Source: Bartonella rattimassiliensis 15908 (GTDB taxonomy: Bacteria; Pseudomonadota; Alphaproteobacteria; Rhizobiales; Rhizobiaceae). From it: 64,000 nucleotides of DNA. Both the position numbers and the translations under genes were made by a program. Below the pieces are notes generated by a model that worked only from the letters and a program-made list of their open reading frames with translations, was not told the origin of the DNA and did no database searches. The DNA lies in contig NZ_JH725068.1 of assembly GCF_000278215.1 (NCBI RefSeq), positions 101,303 to 165,302 on the forward strand, in the 5' to 3' direction. How positions within the stretch are numbered: position 1 is the stretch's first letter; the number at the start of each line of letters is the position of its first letter. Shown piece after piece: positions 24,295 to 35,388 of this stretch.

Positions 24295-25179
24295 CTAATA
24301 TTGTACACGACGCTCAATCCAGCGAAACTGGATAAACGTTAAGACAATAACCATAAACATCAATATTGTTGATTGTGCTGCTGATGCACCGATTATTTGA
24401 TTTCTAAAGCTATCATCATATACTTTATAGACAAGGATATTTGTTGCACGCGCAGGACCTCCAAAAGTTGTATTATCAATAATACCAAAAGTATCAAACA
24501 TAACATAATTAATATTGACAATAAGAAGGAAGAATGTCGTTGGTGAAATTTGCGGAAAAACAACAGTCCAAAATCGTTTAAAAGGACCAGCACCATCAAT
24601 GGCTGCTGCTTCTATTTGAGAAAGCGGAACAGACTGAAGACCTGTAAGAAAAAAGAGGAAATTATAAGAAATCTGTTTCCAACTAGCCGCAATGACAATA
24701 AGAATCATCGCTTGAGTACCATTAACACGATAATTCCATAGCACCCCTATTTTTTCGAGAAGAAAAGGGATAATCCCAATAGTGGGATGAAAGATAAACA
24801 ACCATAATATACCAGACAATACTGGAGCAACAGCATAAGGCCAAAGCAAAAGCATTGTATAAGCCTTTTTTGCACAGACGACACGATCAACACAAACGGC
24901 TAAAAGAAGTGATATTATCATTGAAACAACAGTAACAGAGATAGAAAATACTGCAGTTATAAGAAGTGACTGCCGATAAGTAGGATCAGAAAGAACGGTT
25001 AGATAATTTTCAAGACCAATAAAAGTTGTTGTAAAGCCAAAAGGATCTTCACGTTCAAAGGATGATTTTATTGCTTGTGCAGCAGGCCAAAAGAAAAACA
25101 AAAAAGTCACAAGGAGCTGAGGAAAAAGCAGTCCGTAAGAAAGGAGATTGCTTTTAAAATATGCGTGTTTTTCTTGCAT
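24295..25179 (-). CDS. ugpA: sn-Glycerol-3-phosphate ABC transporter permease UgpA
   Basis: Second half-channel of the Ugp importer. Six membrane segments are visible in 294 residues, with the EAA loop [18 protein letters not shown]. The segment ATNILVYKVYDDSFRNQ is typical of UgpA. It is separated from ugpB by 95 bases that hold a hairpin terminator, so its expression is probably lower than that of the binding protein. Confidence 0.92.
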   Translation of the reverse strand: MQEKHAYFKSNLLSYGLLFPQLLVTFLFFFWPAAQAIKSSFEREDPFGFTTTFIGLENYLTVLSDPTYRQSLLITAVFSISVTVVSMIISLLLAVCVDRVVCAKKAYTMLLLWPYAVAPVLSGILWLFIFHPTIGIIPFLLEKIGVLWNYRVNGTQAMILIVIAASWKQISYNFLFFLTGLQSVPLSQIEAAAIDGAGPFKRFWTVVFPQISPTTFFLLIVNINYVMFDTFGIIDNTTFGGPARATNILVYKVYDDSFRNQIIGASAAQSTILMFMVIVLTFIQFRWIERRVQY

Positions 25180-25208
25180 TCGTAGGGCTCTTTAAATGTA
25201 GAGACTTT

Positions 25209-25251
25209 AAAAAAGAAAACAAAAAGGACTCAACTGTTTTTGTTGAGTCTT
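25209..25251 (-). terminator. Intrinsic terminator/attenuator between ugpB and ugpA
   Basis: In the minus-strand transcript an 8-base stem (GACTCAAC/GTTGAGTC, 25249-25227) with a 7-base A-rich loop is followed by a T-rich run (TTTTTGTTTTC then more T). It lies inside the operon, just after ugpB. A partial terminator here would keep binding protein mRNA in excess over permease mRNA. Confidence 0.75.
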
Positions 25252-25274
25252 TGATGTTTAACGATAAAATGAAA

Positions 25275-26609
25275 TTAATGATTGGATTTCTCAAATTCAC
25301 GCAAGAGTTTATTTCCACGCTCAACAGCCTCATCTAAACCATCTTTCGGTGTTTTTGAACCACTAAGAACAGCTTCAAATTCTTGATCAAGAATGGTACG
25401 TATTTGTGGTAAATTACCAAATCTTATCCCTTTTGAGTTCATTGTTGGCGGATTAAGATTGATCTGTTTAATAGCAATATCAACACCTGGTGTTTTTTCA
25501 TAGAAATGTTGTTTTTTACTCAATTCATAAGTTGCTCTTGTCGTTGGGAAGTAACCTGTTTCCTGATGCCATTTTACTTGATTTTCTGTTTTTGAAAGAA
25601 ACTTGAGAAAAGCTGCTGCTCCAGCATATTCCTTTGGAGTATGACCCTTAAAGGCCCAAATAGAAGCTCCCCCAATAACTGAATTTTGTGGTGCTCCTTC
25701 CGCATCTTGATAGTACGGTAGCATACCAACACCCACATTAAACTGAGCTTCAGAAACAATTCCAGCATGTGATCCTGAAGACTGCATAAAAATTGCACAA
25801 TTTTGTGCCATAAACATTGGTGCTGAATCTAATGCGCCCGCAGGACCACCATAGCGGAAAACACCTTGATCAGACCACCTTTTCAAATCAGTCCACATAC
25901 GCACTTGTAAAGGCCCATTAAATGTAAGTTCTGAATCAAGTCCTTTAAAGCCATTTTCCTTCGTTCCAAAAGGAACATTATGCAACGCTGAAAAATTCTC
26001 TATACCAATCCATTGAGCAGCATAAGCCATTGTAAAGCCACATGTTGCTGCTTTAGTCTCAAGAATTTTTTTGGAAAAATCTTCTATATCTTGCCACGTT
26101 TTAGGAGGATGTTCTGGATCAAGCCCTGCTTTTTTAAAGATATCTTTATTATAATAAAGGATGGGTGTTGAAATATTGAATGGCATAGAGACCATACGCC
26201 CCTGTTCATCAGAGTAATAACTACTAATAGCAGGAAAATAATCTGTAAAATCGAATTCTTGTTTTGTGTCAATCATAAGTTGATAAAATGGATAGATCGC
26301 ACCTTTCGTAGCCATCATAGTTCCAGTACCAACGTCATAAATTTGGGCGAGGACTGGCTGTTTCTTTCCACGAAATGCAGCAATGAGTGAAATTAACCCT
26401 TCTTCATATTCACCACGAAATGAAGGAATAACTTTATATTCAGATTGACTGGCATTAAAATCATTAATGAGACTTTCAGTTTGCTTTCCTAGTTCACCAC
26501 TCATAGAATGCCAAAAGCTGATTTTTGTCTGTGCGAAACTTGATGTTATTCCTGCTATTGTCATTATGATAACGACCACAGCCGCTATGGAAAGATAAAA
26601 ACATCTCAT
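25275..26609 (-). CDS. ugpB: sn-Glycerol-3-phosphate-binding periplasmic protein
   Basis: The periplasmic receptor that delivers glycerol-3-phosphate or glycerophosphodiesters to UgpAE. The signal peptide runs to about residue 26 (TSSFA-QT). The mature part begins KISFWHSMSGELG, and LNPPTMNSKGIRFGNLPQIR near the end is a UgpB hallmark. Length 444. AAAGGG lies about six bases before the ATG. It is the first gene of the operon. A phosphodiesterase gene upstream on the same strand could supply or use the same metabolites. Confidence 0.93.
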   Translation of the reverse strand: MRCFYLSIAAVVVIIMTIAGITSSFAQTKISFWHSMSGELGKQTESLINDFNASQSEYKVIPSFRGEYEEGLISLIAAFRGKKQPVLAQIYDVGTGTMMATKGAIYPFYQLMIDTKQEFDFTDYFPAISSYYSDEQGRMVSMPFNISTPILYYNKDIFKKAGLDPEHPPKTWQDIEDFSKKILETKAATCGFTMAYAAQWIGIENFSALHNVPFGTKENGFKGLDSELTFNGPLQVRMWTDLKRWSDQGVFRYGGPAGALDSAPMFMAQNCAIFMQSSGSHAGIVSEAQFNVGVGMLPYYQDAEGAPQNSVIGGASIWAFKGHTPKEYAGAAAFLKFLSKTENQVKWHQETGYFPTTRATYELSKKQHFYEKTPGVDIAIKQINLNPPTMNSKGIRFGNLPQIRTILDQEFEAVLSGSKTPKDGLDEAVERGNKLLREFEKSNH

Positions 26610-27432
26610 GACTCACCCTTTCTGAAGTGATGGAATACAAACTACCCCTAAAATCTATAGTATGAAATATGAACATGCTACGATAGTTTTATTTCAGAAA
26701 TACATTCATTTAAACAGGAACCACCAAAAGGTCAAATAAATTTGTTTAGATTTATTCGTTTTCTTTTATAAGCTTTCTTATAGCTTAATGAGACACTCGT
26801 TTGTAAATATTTGAAAAAATAAAAGAGTTTAAATAAGAAAGGTCAGACGTACAAAGCTATAGGTCACCAATGTCATTCAATCTACTCTTGTAATATCTGA
26901 ATTTATTTAAAAAAAGAGTTGTTTAGTCTTCCTTTATTTGTCTTAAAACCTTAATATTATACTGATACTGAATGAACGAAGAGCTATAAAAAATTTTTCA
27001 ATATATTAACAGCCATTTCATGATAGCTTCTATAAAATAAAAACGTCAAAGCTCCCTCTCTAAGTGAATAAGATTTTTTGTATTGCCACCATTTTCACAT
27101 TTCATAAAAGTGCACAACAGAACTATTATACTTTAAAAAACCTTCCATTTGAAATGCGCTTCAATGGATATTTTCATTCTTTTCTCAAAAGATTTTTATC
27201 CACACCCTAAGCCTGCTTGTAATGCACGAACAAACGATTTAGGCTAATGCATTATAAAAAGATTTGAAATAAGAAAATTTTACATGTTAAGATCTCTCAT
27301 TTAATATGAAAAACGTTGAATTATCATTAATAAATTGATGTGTTATTACGTGTAAAAAAATACTTCTTATTCTCTCCCATTAAGTTGACTTGATAAAGAT
27401 ATGGGATCTTCTCTTAGTAAGATATATCTTTT
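26610..27432. other. 823-base gene-free region upstream of ugpB
   Basis: No ORF or RNA gene recognised. The sequence is AT-rich with short runs of A and T. It holds a DnaA-box-like element at 27195-27210 listed separately. The ugpB promoter must lie here. A weak candidate is TTGACC (26735-26730, minus strand) with TAAATG 17 bases on. Confidence 0.4.
27195..27210 (+). repeat. DnaA-box-containing intergenic 16-mer, copy 1
   Basis: TTTATCCACACCCTAA contains the consensus DnaA box TTATCCACA (27196-27204). The same 16 bases recur at 62759-62774, also in a long gene-free stretch. Confidence 0.4.
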
Positions 27433-28155
27433 TTACCTTTGTGCACGCAATTGCAATGCAAGATCAGGTTGATCTGTCGTAATATAATGTACAGGCATAT
27501 CAAGCCAATGTGATAGCCGAGCTTTTCCGTTAATCGTCCATACCCCTACAGTAAAATCAGCTTCAAGAGCTGCTTCAATAAAATCCTGTGAAACAATGGA
27601 ACCATCTAAACTTAAATCAGAATAACCCAATTGTTTCCATTCAAAAAAATGACGGTACATATCACCTTCAAAATTATCAACACAAGGACCAGATGGTATG
27701 CCTGATTCAATAAAAGGACGAAGGACCAAAGGATCAAAACTAATGGCAGAAACCCGTTCTGATAAGTTTCGGCTTTTTATGAGCGCAAGCGCTTTTTGGG
27801 ATAATATTGTTTCACGCTCTACTTCACCACATGTTTTGATTTCAAGATGCAATGCAACATTAGTGGATGTTAAAAGATCAAGCACTTCTTCTAATAAGGG
27901 GGGGGCCTCTCGACTTCCTTTCACGCAAAGTTGTTTGCGTGTTTCATTATCAATATCATGAATATATCCTTTTTTGCCAACCAATTGATCTAAACGGAAA
28001 TCATGAAAGACAACCACTTCACCGCTTTTTAGTAAATGAACATCGCATTCAATTTCATTAACATTTAACGCTATAGCATTATTAAATGCCGAAAGAGTAT
28101 TTTCAGGATAAAGATGAGCGCCCCCACGGTGTGCAATAATTTTTTTCTCATACAT
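27433..28155 (-). CDS. Glycerophosphodiester phosphodiesterase (UgpQ-like)
   Basis: Cleaves glycerophosphodiesters to sn-glycerol-3-phosphate and an alcohol. The GDPD motifs are intact: IIAHRGG at residues 6-12, YPENTLSAF, IECDVHLLKSGEVVVFHD and HLEIKTCG. The 240-residue protein has no signal peptide, so it acts in the cytoplasm, like UgpQ. The ugp operon lies downstream on the same strand but 820 bases away, so it is functionally linked but separately transcribed. Three short direct repeats lie just upstream of its start. Confidence 0.92.
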   Translation of the reverse strand: MYEKKIIAHRGGAHLYPENTLSAFNNAIALNVNEIECDVHLLKSGEVVVFHDFRLDQLVGKKGYIHDIDNETRKQLCVKGSREAPPLLEEVLDLLTSTNVALHLEIKTCGEVERETILSQKALALIKSRNLSERVSAISFDPLVLRPFIESGIPSGPCVDNFEGDMYRHFFEWKQLGYSDLSLDGSIVSQDFIEAALEADFTVGVWTINGKARLSHWLDMPVHYITTDQPDLALQLRAQR

Positions 28156-28178
28156 GCAAATTTCACACTTCTTAGTCT

Positions 28179-28227
28179 TAAATGATATTGGTCAATTTTA
28201 AATGACGTTGGCTCTAAATGATATTAG
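28179..28227. repeat. Three imperfect 13-base direct repeats upstream of the GDPD gene
   Basis: Copies at 28179-28191 (TAAATGATATTGG), 28199-28211 (TAAATGACGTTGG) and 28215-28227 (TAAATGATATTAG), at 20- and 16-base steps. They lie 24-72 bases before the phosphodiesterase start codon on the opposite strand, the place for an operator. They could also be a chance local duplication. Confidence 0.5.
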
Positions 28228-28363
28228 CGGACAGATGCTCAGATAAAGGACTTATATCCTCTAATAAACGTGCACAATTATTTTTTCAGACTTTTTATAC
28301 ACTTTCCTGAATATCAATTCTTCAATCATATTTTATCATTAAAAAGCTTATCCTTCATTTCCA

Positions 28364-29920
28364 TTATTCCCATTCAATGGTACCAGGAGGCTTTGAGGTT
28401 ACATCATAGACAACACGATTAATTCCTCTAACTTCGTTAATAATACGTGCTGCTGTCTTACTTAAAAATGCCATATCATAGGGATAAAAATCAGCAGTCA
28501 TTCCATCTACAGATGTGACAGCACGAAGAGCACAAACAAATTCATAAGTACGACCATCCCCCATAACACCAACGGTTTGAACGGGAAGAAGAATAGCAAA
28601 AGCTTGCCAAATTTCATCATAAAGACCAGCCTTACGGATTTCCTCAAGATAAATGGCATCTGCTTCACGTAAAATTTCTAATTTTTCACGTGTTACAGCA
28701 CCTGGACACCGAATTGCAAGACCAGGACCTGGAAAAGGATGACGACCAATAAACTGCTCCGGCAACCCTAACTCTCGTCCTAAAGAGCGAACCTCATCCT
28801 TAAAAAGCTCACGCAACGGTTCTACAAGTTTCATATTCATCTGTTCTGGTAACCCGCCCACATTATGATGGCTTTTAATGGTTATCGATTCACCAATAGC
28901 CGATACACTCTCAATAACATCTGGATAAAGTGTTCCTTGTGCTAAAAACTCTGCACCTCCTATTTTTTTCGTCTCTCTTTCAAAAACATCAATAAAAAGG
29001 CAACCAATTATTTTGCGTTTTTTTTCTGGATCTGTCTCACCTTCTAAAGCATGAAGAAATATATCAGCAGCATTAACGTGAATCAGCTCTATGTTATAGT
29101 GATCGCGGAATAATGTAAGAACTTCCTGAGCTTCATTCTTACGCATTAATCCATGATCAACCAAAATGCATGTCAATTGATCTCCTATGGCTTCATGAAG
29201 GAGCACCGCTACAACAGATGAATCTACTCCCCCTGAAAGACCACAAATCACACGACTTTTCCCAACTTTTTGTCGTATTGTCGCAATTGCCTGCTCACGA
29301 TAAGAGGCCATTGACCAATTGCTTTTAATAGCAGAGATTTTATAAATAAAATTTTGCAAAAGTTTTGTACCATCCGGTGTATGGATAACTTCAGGATGAA
29401 ACTGTACCGCATAAAAATGTCTTTTTTCATCTGCAATAGCCGCATAGGGAGCACCTTTTGAGGTGCCTATGACACGAAAACCTTCTGGTAAAGCTGCCAC
29501 ACGATCACCATGACTCATCCATACTTGATAACAAGAACCTTTTTCCCATACTCCATCAAAAAGTGCACTCTCTTCTTGCACTTCCAAAAAAGCGCGCCCA
29601 AATTCACGCTCATGTCCTGCTTCAACCTTCCCTCCAAGCTGAACACACATGACTTGTTCGCCGTAGCAAATACCAAGAACAGGAATACCAGATTCAAAAA
29701 TTTCCATTGGAGCACGTGGTGAATCTTCATCTATAACGGAATAAGGACTACCTGATAAAATAACAGCTTTAGGATTTATGCGACGCACAGCATCTAAAGC
29801 CAATTGAAAAGGAACAATTTCACAATATACCCCCATTGCTCGCACCCGTCGTGCAACAAGTTGTGTTACTTGTGAACCAAAGTCAATAATAAGGATAGTG
29901 TCTGGATATGATATGTTCAT
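28364..29920 (-). CDS. guaA: GMP synthase (glutamine-hydrolysing)
   Basis: Converts XMP to GMP with glutamine and ATP, the last step of GMP synthesis. The class I amidotransferase domain has nucleophile Cys85 (GICYGEQ) and the His175/Glu177 pair (VQFHPEV). The ATP-pyrophosphatase domain has the P-loop LSGGVDSS (228-235). The C-terminal dimerisation domain ends KPPGTIEWE. The ATG at 29920 gives 518 residues, the family length. A longer frame to 29986 adds a non-conserved tail. guaB, for the previous step, is nearby at 32.2 kb. Confidence 0.97.
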   Translation of the reverse strand: MNISYPDTILIIDFGSQVTQLVARRVRAMGVYCEIVPFQLALDAVRRINPKAVILSGSPYSVIDEDSPRAPMEIFESGIPVLGICYGEQVMCVQLGGKVEAGHEREFGRAFLEVQEESALFDGVWEKGSCYQVWMSHGDRVAALPEGFRVIGTSKGAPYAAIADEKRHFYAVQFHPEVIHTPDGTKLLQNFIYKISAIKSNWSMASYREQAIATIRQKVGKSRVICGLSGGVDSSVVAVLLHEAIGDQLTCILVDHGLMRKNEAQEVLTLFRDHYNIELIHVNAADIFLHALEGETDPEKKRKIIGCLFIDVFERETKKIGGAEFLAQGTLYPDVIESVSAIGESITIKSHHNVGGLPEQMNMKLVEPLRELFKDEVRSLGRELGLPEQFIGRHPFPGPGLAIRCPGAVTREKLEILREADAIYLEEIRKAGLYDEIWQAFAILLPVQTVGVMGDGRTYEFVCALRAVTSVDGMTADFYPYDMAFLSKTAARIINEVRGINRVVYDVTSKPPGTIEWE

Positions 29921-30052
29921 AGAAAACCAATCAACAATTGTAAAAAAGAATTTATGAGAGTTATGATTCAATCTTTCTCTTTGCACAAGACTGTTTTCTT
30001 AGGAAAAAGATTATTCTCGTAAAATTTATGATAAAAAATGCAAAAATATGAA

Positions 30053-31339
30053 TTAATGTTTTTTTTGCAACACAGATAAAAAGAAACCATCTGTTTGTGT
30101 TGTTGCGGGCGATAAAGTCAGTCCATAATTTGAAAAGACTGGTTGCATAGGAGAAAAACTAAAATGTTTCTGCCAAAGTGCCGATATATCTATAGGATAA
30201 AAATGAGAATACCGTTGAAGAAAATGGGAAATTTGTTCCTCATTTTCATCTACAAGAAGAGAACAGGTAATATAGACTAAGCGCCCATTCGGCTTAAGAT
30301 AATCTATCGCTTCATTCAAAATAACCCTCTGTTCTTTTTGGCGTTGTCTGACCTGCTCTAATGTTAAACGCCATTTCGCATCTGGACGACGACGCCATGT
30401 TCCTGTCCCACTACAGGGTGCATCGAGTAGAATTCTATCCATCTGGCCTATTAATGGCTTCAATTCTTCTCTTTGCGCTCGTATTTGTACATTGCGAACA
30501 CCAGCACGTCGAAGACGATCAAAAATAGGGGCTAGGCGCCCTTTATCAGAATCATAAGCATAAATTTGCCCACGATTGTCCATATCGGAAGCTAAAGCTA
30601 AAGTCTTTCCACCAGCTCCTGCGCAATAATCCAATACTTGCATACTTTCTTGTGCTTCCACAAGATGAGCAACAATTTGAGATCCTAAATCCTGTATTTC
30701 AAAGTGCCCTTTTTGAAAAGCTATTTCCGCTTGAACATTGGGATGGCGATCAAATTTTTTAATCGGGGCAACTCTTAAAGCTTGCCGAAACCATGGAAAA
30801 GACTGAAGTTTGGTCTTTGCTAACTCTTTCAGCACCTTTTCTGGTGTTGCCTTTAGACTATTCACCCGTAAATCTAAAGAAGGACGCGTTGCTAACGCAG
30901 CAGCTTCAGTGATCCAATTATCACCAAATAAAGGACAAAGATGTGCTTGACACCATTGAGGAATATCACCGCGAATATAGTCTGGAGCATCCACTAATCG
31001 CCTCTTTTGCCACGATTGGCGCTGTTTATCTGCTAATAACTGCGGAGCAAAACGATCTCCTTCTAACGCACTGTCAATTTGCTCCAATGTCATTTTTCCA
31101 GTATCTAATAAGGTAGCAAAAACAATATCCCGAACATCATCACTCTCCATACGCCATTGTAAAGAATATCGTCGTCTTAAAACATCATAAACGATTGTAC
31201 CAATAGCTGCACGATCACCTGCTCCAGCAAAGCGATGAGAAAGCCCCCAATCCTTTAAAGTTTCTCCTACTGGGCGATGCCTCATTTCTATCTCTTTGAG
31301 AACATCTATTGCTGCTTGCAACCGCCCACCTAATCGCAT
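30053..31339 (-). CDS. rsmB: RsmB/NOP family 16S rRNA (cytosine-5) methyltransferase
   Basis: Methylates a cytosine of 16S rRNA (C967 in E. coli for RsmB). An N-terminal NusB-like helical domain covers about 1-140. The SAM site is LDYCAGAGGKT at 236-246. The two cysteines of the m5C mechanism are Cys309 (DAPCSGTG) and Cys359 (YITCSLL). AGGAG lies six bases before the ATG. Length 428. Rhizobial genomes carry several RsmB/RsmF-like paralogues, so the exact target base is inferred. Confidence 0.88.
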   Translation of the reverse strand: MRLGGRLQAAIDVLKEIEMRHRPVGETLKDWGLSHRFAGAGDRAAIGTIVYDVLRRRYSLQWRMESDDVRDIVFATLLDTGKMTLEQIDSALEGDRFAPQLLADKQRQSWQKRRLVDAPDYIRGDIPQWCQAHLCPLFGDNWITEAAALATRPSLDLRVNSLKATPEKVLKELAKTKLQSFPWFRQALRVAPIKKFDRHPNVQAEIAFQKGHFEIQDLGSQIVAHLVEAQESMQVLDYCAGAGGKTLALASDMDNRGQIYAYDSDKGRLAPIFDRLRRAGVRNVQIRAQREELKPLIGQMDRILLDAPCSGTGTWRRRPDAKWRLTLEQVRQRQKEQRVILNEAIDYLKPNGRLVYITCSLLVDENEEQISHFLQRYSHFYPIDISALWQKHFSFSPMQPVFSNYGLTLSPATTQTDGFFLSVLQKKH

Positions 31340-31706
31340 TCATTTCTCCTATTAAAATAATATTATCTTATTACTGCCAATGAAACCTGTTCAAAGCTAC
31401 CAAAAATTTACATTCACTTTTAAAATAATCTGAGTATATTCTTTATAAGATCCAATTTAATGTATCTAGATTTTTTCTTTCATTTTCTGTCCATTGGCTT
31501 TTTATCTTTCTAAAATACATGAAATCCTTTTACACTAAAAGATACGCTATCATCCATAAATAACCTCTTTCCGCCATGCATTAAAAAAACAAACTCTTTA
31601 ATTATTGTATAAAATGGAATTTTATCGACTTATATAAACAACAGGAAAAATTAAATCTCTTCCATTTTAAAAATGTTATCCCTCCGAAAAAATAGAAAAA
31701 GCTTCT
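31340..31706. other. Gene-free AT-rich stretch upstream of rsmB
   Basis: No ORF, RNA gene or repeat recognised here. The rsmB promoter should lie at its left end. The adjoining right part carries a hairpin and an EcfG-type promoter, listed separately. Confidence 0.4.
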
Positions 31707-31733
31707 AATAAGATGAGACAGGATCATCTTATT
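31707..31733. terminator. Orphan 10-base-pair hairpin
   Basis: AATAAGATGA (31707-31716) and TCATCTTATT (31724-31733) form a perfect stem with a 7-base loop. On the minus strand it is followed by GCTTTTTCTATTTTTT, so it could end a minus-strand transcript coming from the right. No gene ends here, so it may belong to an unrecognised small RNA. Confidence 0.35.
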
Positions 31734-31766
31734 CTCAACAAAAAATTAACTTTTTAGAAAATGCTT

Positions 31767-31791
31767 GGAACCACTATTTGGCATGGCCGTT
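31767..31791 (+). promoter_or_regulatory. EcfG (general stress sigma factor) promoter
   Basis: GGAAC (31767-31771), 16 bases, then CGTT (31788-31791) is an exact match to the alphaproteobacterial EcfG/RpoE consensus GGAAC-N16-17-CGTT. Transcription would begin near 31798, giving a leader of about 38 bases before the small ORF at 31836, which has its own AGGAG. The distances are as expected for a functional promoter. Confidence 0.7.
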
Positions 31792-31835
31792 TTTATTACA
31801 CTGGCAACTGCCAGACAATTTAAAAGGAGAAAATA

Positions 31836-31982
31836 ATGACTTATAATAATGGAAAAACAACTTCATCTAAAAGCCGTCATAATACAATGCCCTCAAACAA
31901 TGGAAAGAAATCCGTCCAAAGTGATCAGACAAACACTCGCCAACGTGCGTCAAAGACGGAACGCAAGACAACAAAAGGTTAA
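31836..31982 (+). CDS. Small basic polar protein, 48 residues, unknown function
   Basis: ATG with AAAGGAG seven bases upstream, starting MTYNNGKTTSSKSRHN. The product is rich in Lys, Arg, Ser, Thr, Asn and Gln, with no Cys, Trp, Phe, Leu or Ile and no hydrophobic stretch, so it is probably disordered and soluble, possibly nucleic-acid binding. I do not recognise a family. It is a monocistronic unit: an EcfG-type promoter 45-69 bases upstream and a strong hairpin about 40 bases after the stop. Together these make it a likely stress-induced gene. It is too short for most gene callers. Confidence 0.7.
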   Translation: MTYNNGKTTSSKSRHNTMPSNNGKKSVQSDQTNTRQRASKTERKTTKG

Positions 31983-32020
31983 TTCTAACTTTATATAATT
32001 CATCTTACATAGCCTTAACA

Positions 32021-32053
32021 GAAAGAATTAGAGTTTTGACCTCTAATTCTTTC
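32021..32053. terminator. Bidirectional hairpin terminator between small ORF and guaB
   Basis: A perfect 13-base stem, GAAAGAATTAGAG (32021-32033) and CTCTAATTCTTTC (32041-32053), with loop TTTTGAC. It lies between the convergent small ORF and guaB. T-tracts are poor on both sides, so efficiency is uncertain. Confidence 0.6.
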
Positions 32054-32157
32054 CTTCAGATATTATTACCCAAATCACAGATAGAAAAAAGATCAGTCCC
32101 TCTTCTTTGTTTGTAGGAGATTAGATATATGCGATCTGACGCCAAGCTCTTACTCCT

Positions 32158-33681
<1,524 letters not shown>

Positions 33682-33816
33682 TTATAATAAAACACCGCAA
33701 GGAGCTTTAAAATACAACTGCGGTTCTCATACATGGTAGATTGGCAAAAAATTATGCCATGCTACAAACAAAATGAAAAGAAAAATAAATATTTTTTAAG
33801 TGTACTTAATAAAAAT

Positions 33817-35388
33817 TTATAATTGTGATTCAATTGGCAACCAACTTATTATTTTTGCAAAGACACGACGCCAAAAATTGCTTTCTGGTTCATAATCAAT
33901 GCTATACTTTTTTTTATTTTCAATAAAATCCCAATAAATACGATCATTATCACCAAGGCGAAGATGATAACTCATTTCCTCCGTTGTTTCTTCAGAAAAC
34001 AACAAATCTAACCTTGCTGTAATGGGAGCACATTCAAAAAGAATACCCATCTCGGTATTTAATGCTGCCGATCTAGGATCAAAGTTTAAAGATCCAATAA
34101 AAGCTGTTTTACGATCAACTAAAAAAGCTTTAGTATGTAAACTTGCCTTACTCGATCGAAACAACCGTAACCCATGGGTGTTGCCTTCCGCTTTTAATTC
34201 ATAAAGCTTAACACCACTTTTCAACAGCGCCTTACGATACAATACATAACCACCATGCACCAATGCTACATCGGTAGCCGCTAAGGAATTCGTAAGAATT
34301 TTGACATCAACACCTTTTGAAACCAAATCACTAAAATTCTGCGCACCAACCTTACCAGGAACAAAATAAGGGGACGTAATTTGAACCGTTTTTTGAGCGT
34401 TACCAATAACCTTTGAGAGCACCTTCATAAGCCAATTGCTTGCTTCTTTGCGCAATGCTTTTTCTGGAGGATCAGAAAGAACAACAACTTTATCTGCTAA
34501 AAATAACCGCTTTCCTGTTTGGATAAAACAATCAAAGTTAATGTGCTCTTTGACATAATTTAAATAAACTCTTGCAACTTTCGAATCCCGAAACTGTCGT
34601 AATTTATCTTTCCAATAGCTAAGATCACTTGCACTTTTAGGAACAACCAAAGTATGAATTGGCAAAACAACAGAACTGTTCCAAAAATCATCAAAGATAC
34701 TTTCCACCTTTTTGACAGAGGGACCAATTAACATCAAATCCAAATCTCGAAAATGGGATTCTTCACCAGCATCAAAATAAGAATCTGCAAGATTACGCCC
34801 TCCTACAAAAGCAACCCGACCATCAACAATAAAAGCTTTATTATGCATTCTGCGTGTGACCATAATTGCCCGCAATATAATTTCTAAACCACGGCGTAAC
34901 CCTCCTTTACGCGATAGACCTGGATTAAACATTCTTACCTCAATATAAGGATGTTTATCGAGCGCAATATAAGCTGGATCACGTGCCTGAGCGTTAATAT
35001 CATCCAAAAGAAGCCGTACCCGAACACCCCGATCAGCTGCCTCAACTATTTCACTTAATAATAGACGCCCTGTTAAATCATCATCCCAAATATAATACAT
35101 CAGATCAAGGCTACGCCCAGCCTCTGCAGCCCCTACCGCACGTACACAAAATGCATCCAAATTACTGATGATGAGGGATAGGGCATCTTTATCAACCCCT
35201 AATCCATTTTCTTCTTCAGCTAATTGACTAACGATACGATCAAGCTTAGTTTCATCTTTCTGAATAGGCAATGCATATGAACACTGCCCCCTAGCACTTT
35301 TCATAAAACGCCCATATGTATAGATTGCCAACATAGATGCAATAAAAAAAAAGAGGACAAAACCAATAATAATCTGTAAAAGAGTCAA
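33817..35388 (-). CDS. Phospholipase D family protein, cardiolipin-synthase-like
   Basis: Probably makes or remodels membrane phospholipid, with two HxKxxxxD motifs: His182-Lys184-Asp189 (MHNKAFIVDG) and His417-Lys419-Asp424 (LHTKAFLVD). An N-terminal membrane anchor covers residues 3-24. The layout and 523-residue length resemble ClsC/YmdC-type cardiolipin synthases rather than secreted PLD toxins. The start is a TTG (35388) without a clear ribosome site. A stop lies 11 codons upstream and no other usual start precedes the anchor, so the true start is uncertain. Confidence 0.85.
   Translation of the reverse strand: MTLLQIIIGFVLFFFIASMLAIYTYGRFMKSARGQCSYALPIQKDETKLDRIVSQLAEEENGLGVDKDALSLIISNLDAFCVRAVGAAEAGRSLDLMYYIWDDDLTGRLLLSEIVEAADRGVRVRLLLDDINAQARDPAYIALDKHPYIEVRMFNPGLSRKGGLRRGLEIILRAIMVTRRMHNKAFIVDGRVAFVGGRNLADSYFDAGEESHFRDLDLMLIGPSVKKVESIFDDFWNSSVVLPIHTLVVPKSASDLSYWKDKLRQFRDSKVARVYLNYVKEHINFDCFIQTGKRLFLADKVVVLSDPPEKALRKEASNWLMKVLSKVIGNAQKTVQITSPYFVPGKVGAQNFSDLVSKGVDVKILTNSLAATDVALVHGGYVLYRKALLKSGVKLYELKAEGNTHGLRLFRSSKASLHTKAFLVDRKTAFIGSLNFDPRSAALNTEMGILFECAPITARLDLLFSEETTEEMSYHLRLGDNDRIYWDFIENKKKYSIDYEPESNFWRRVFAKIISWLPIESQL

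Noticed and set aside
27195..27210. Possible replication origin because of a consensus DnaA box in an AT-rich desert
   Set aside because: Only a single box is present, without a cluster, and no dnaA, hemE, parA/parB or repC-type gene is nearby. The same holds for 62759-62774.
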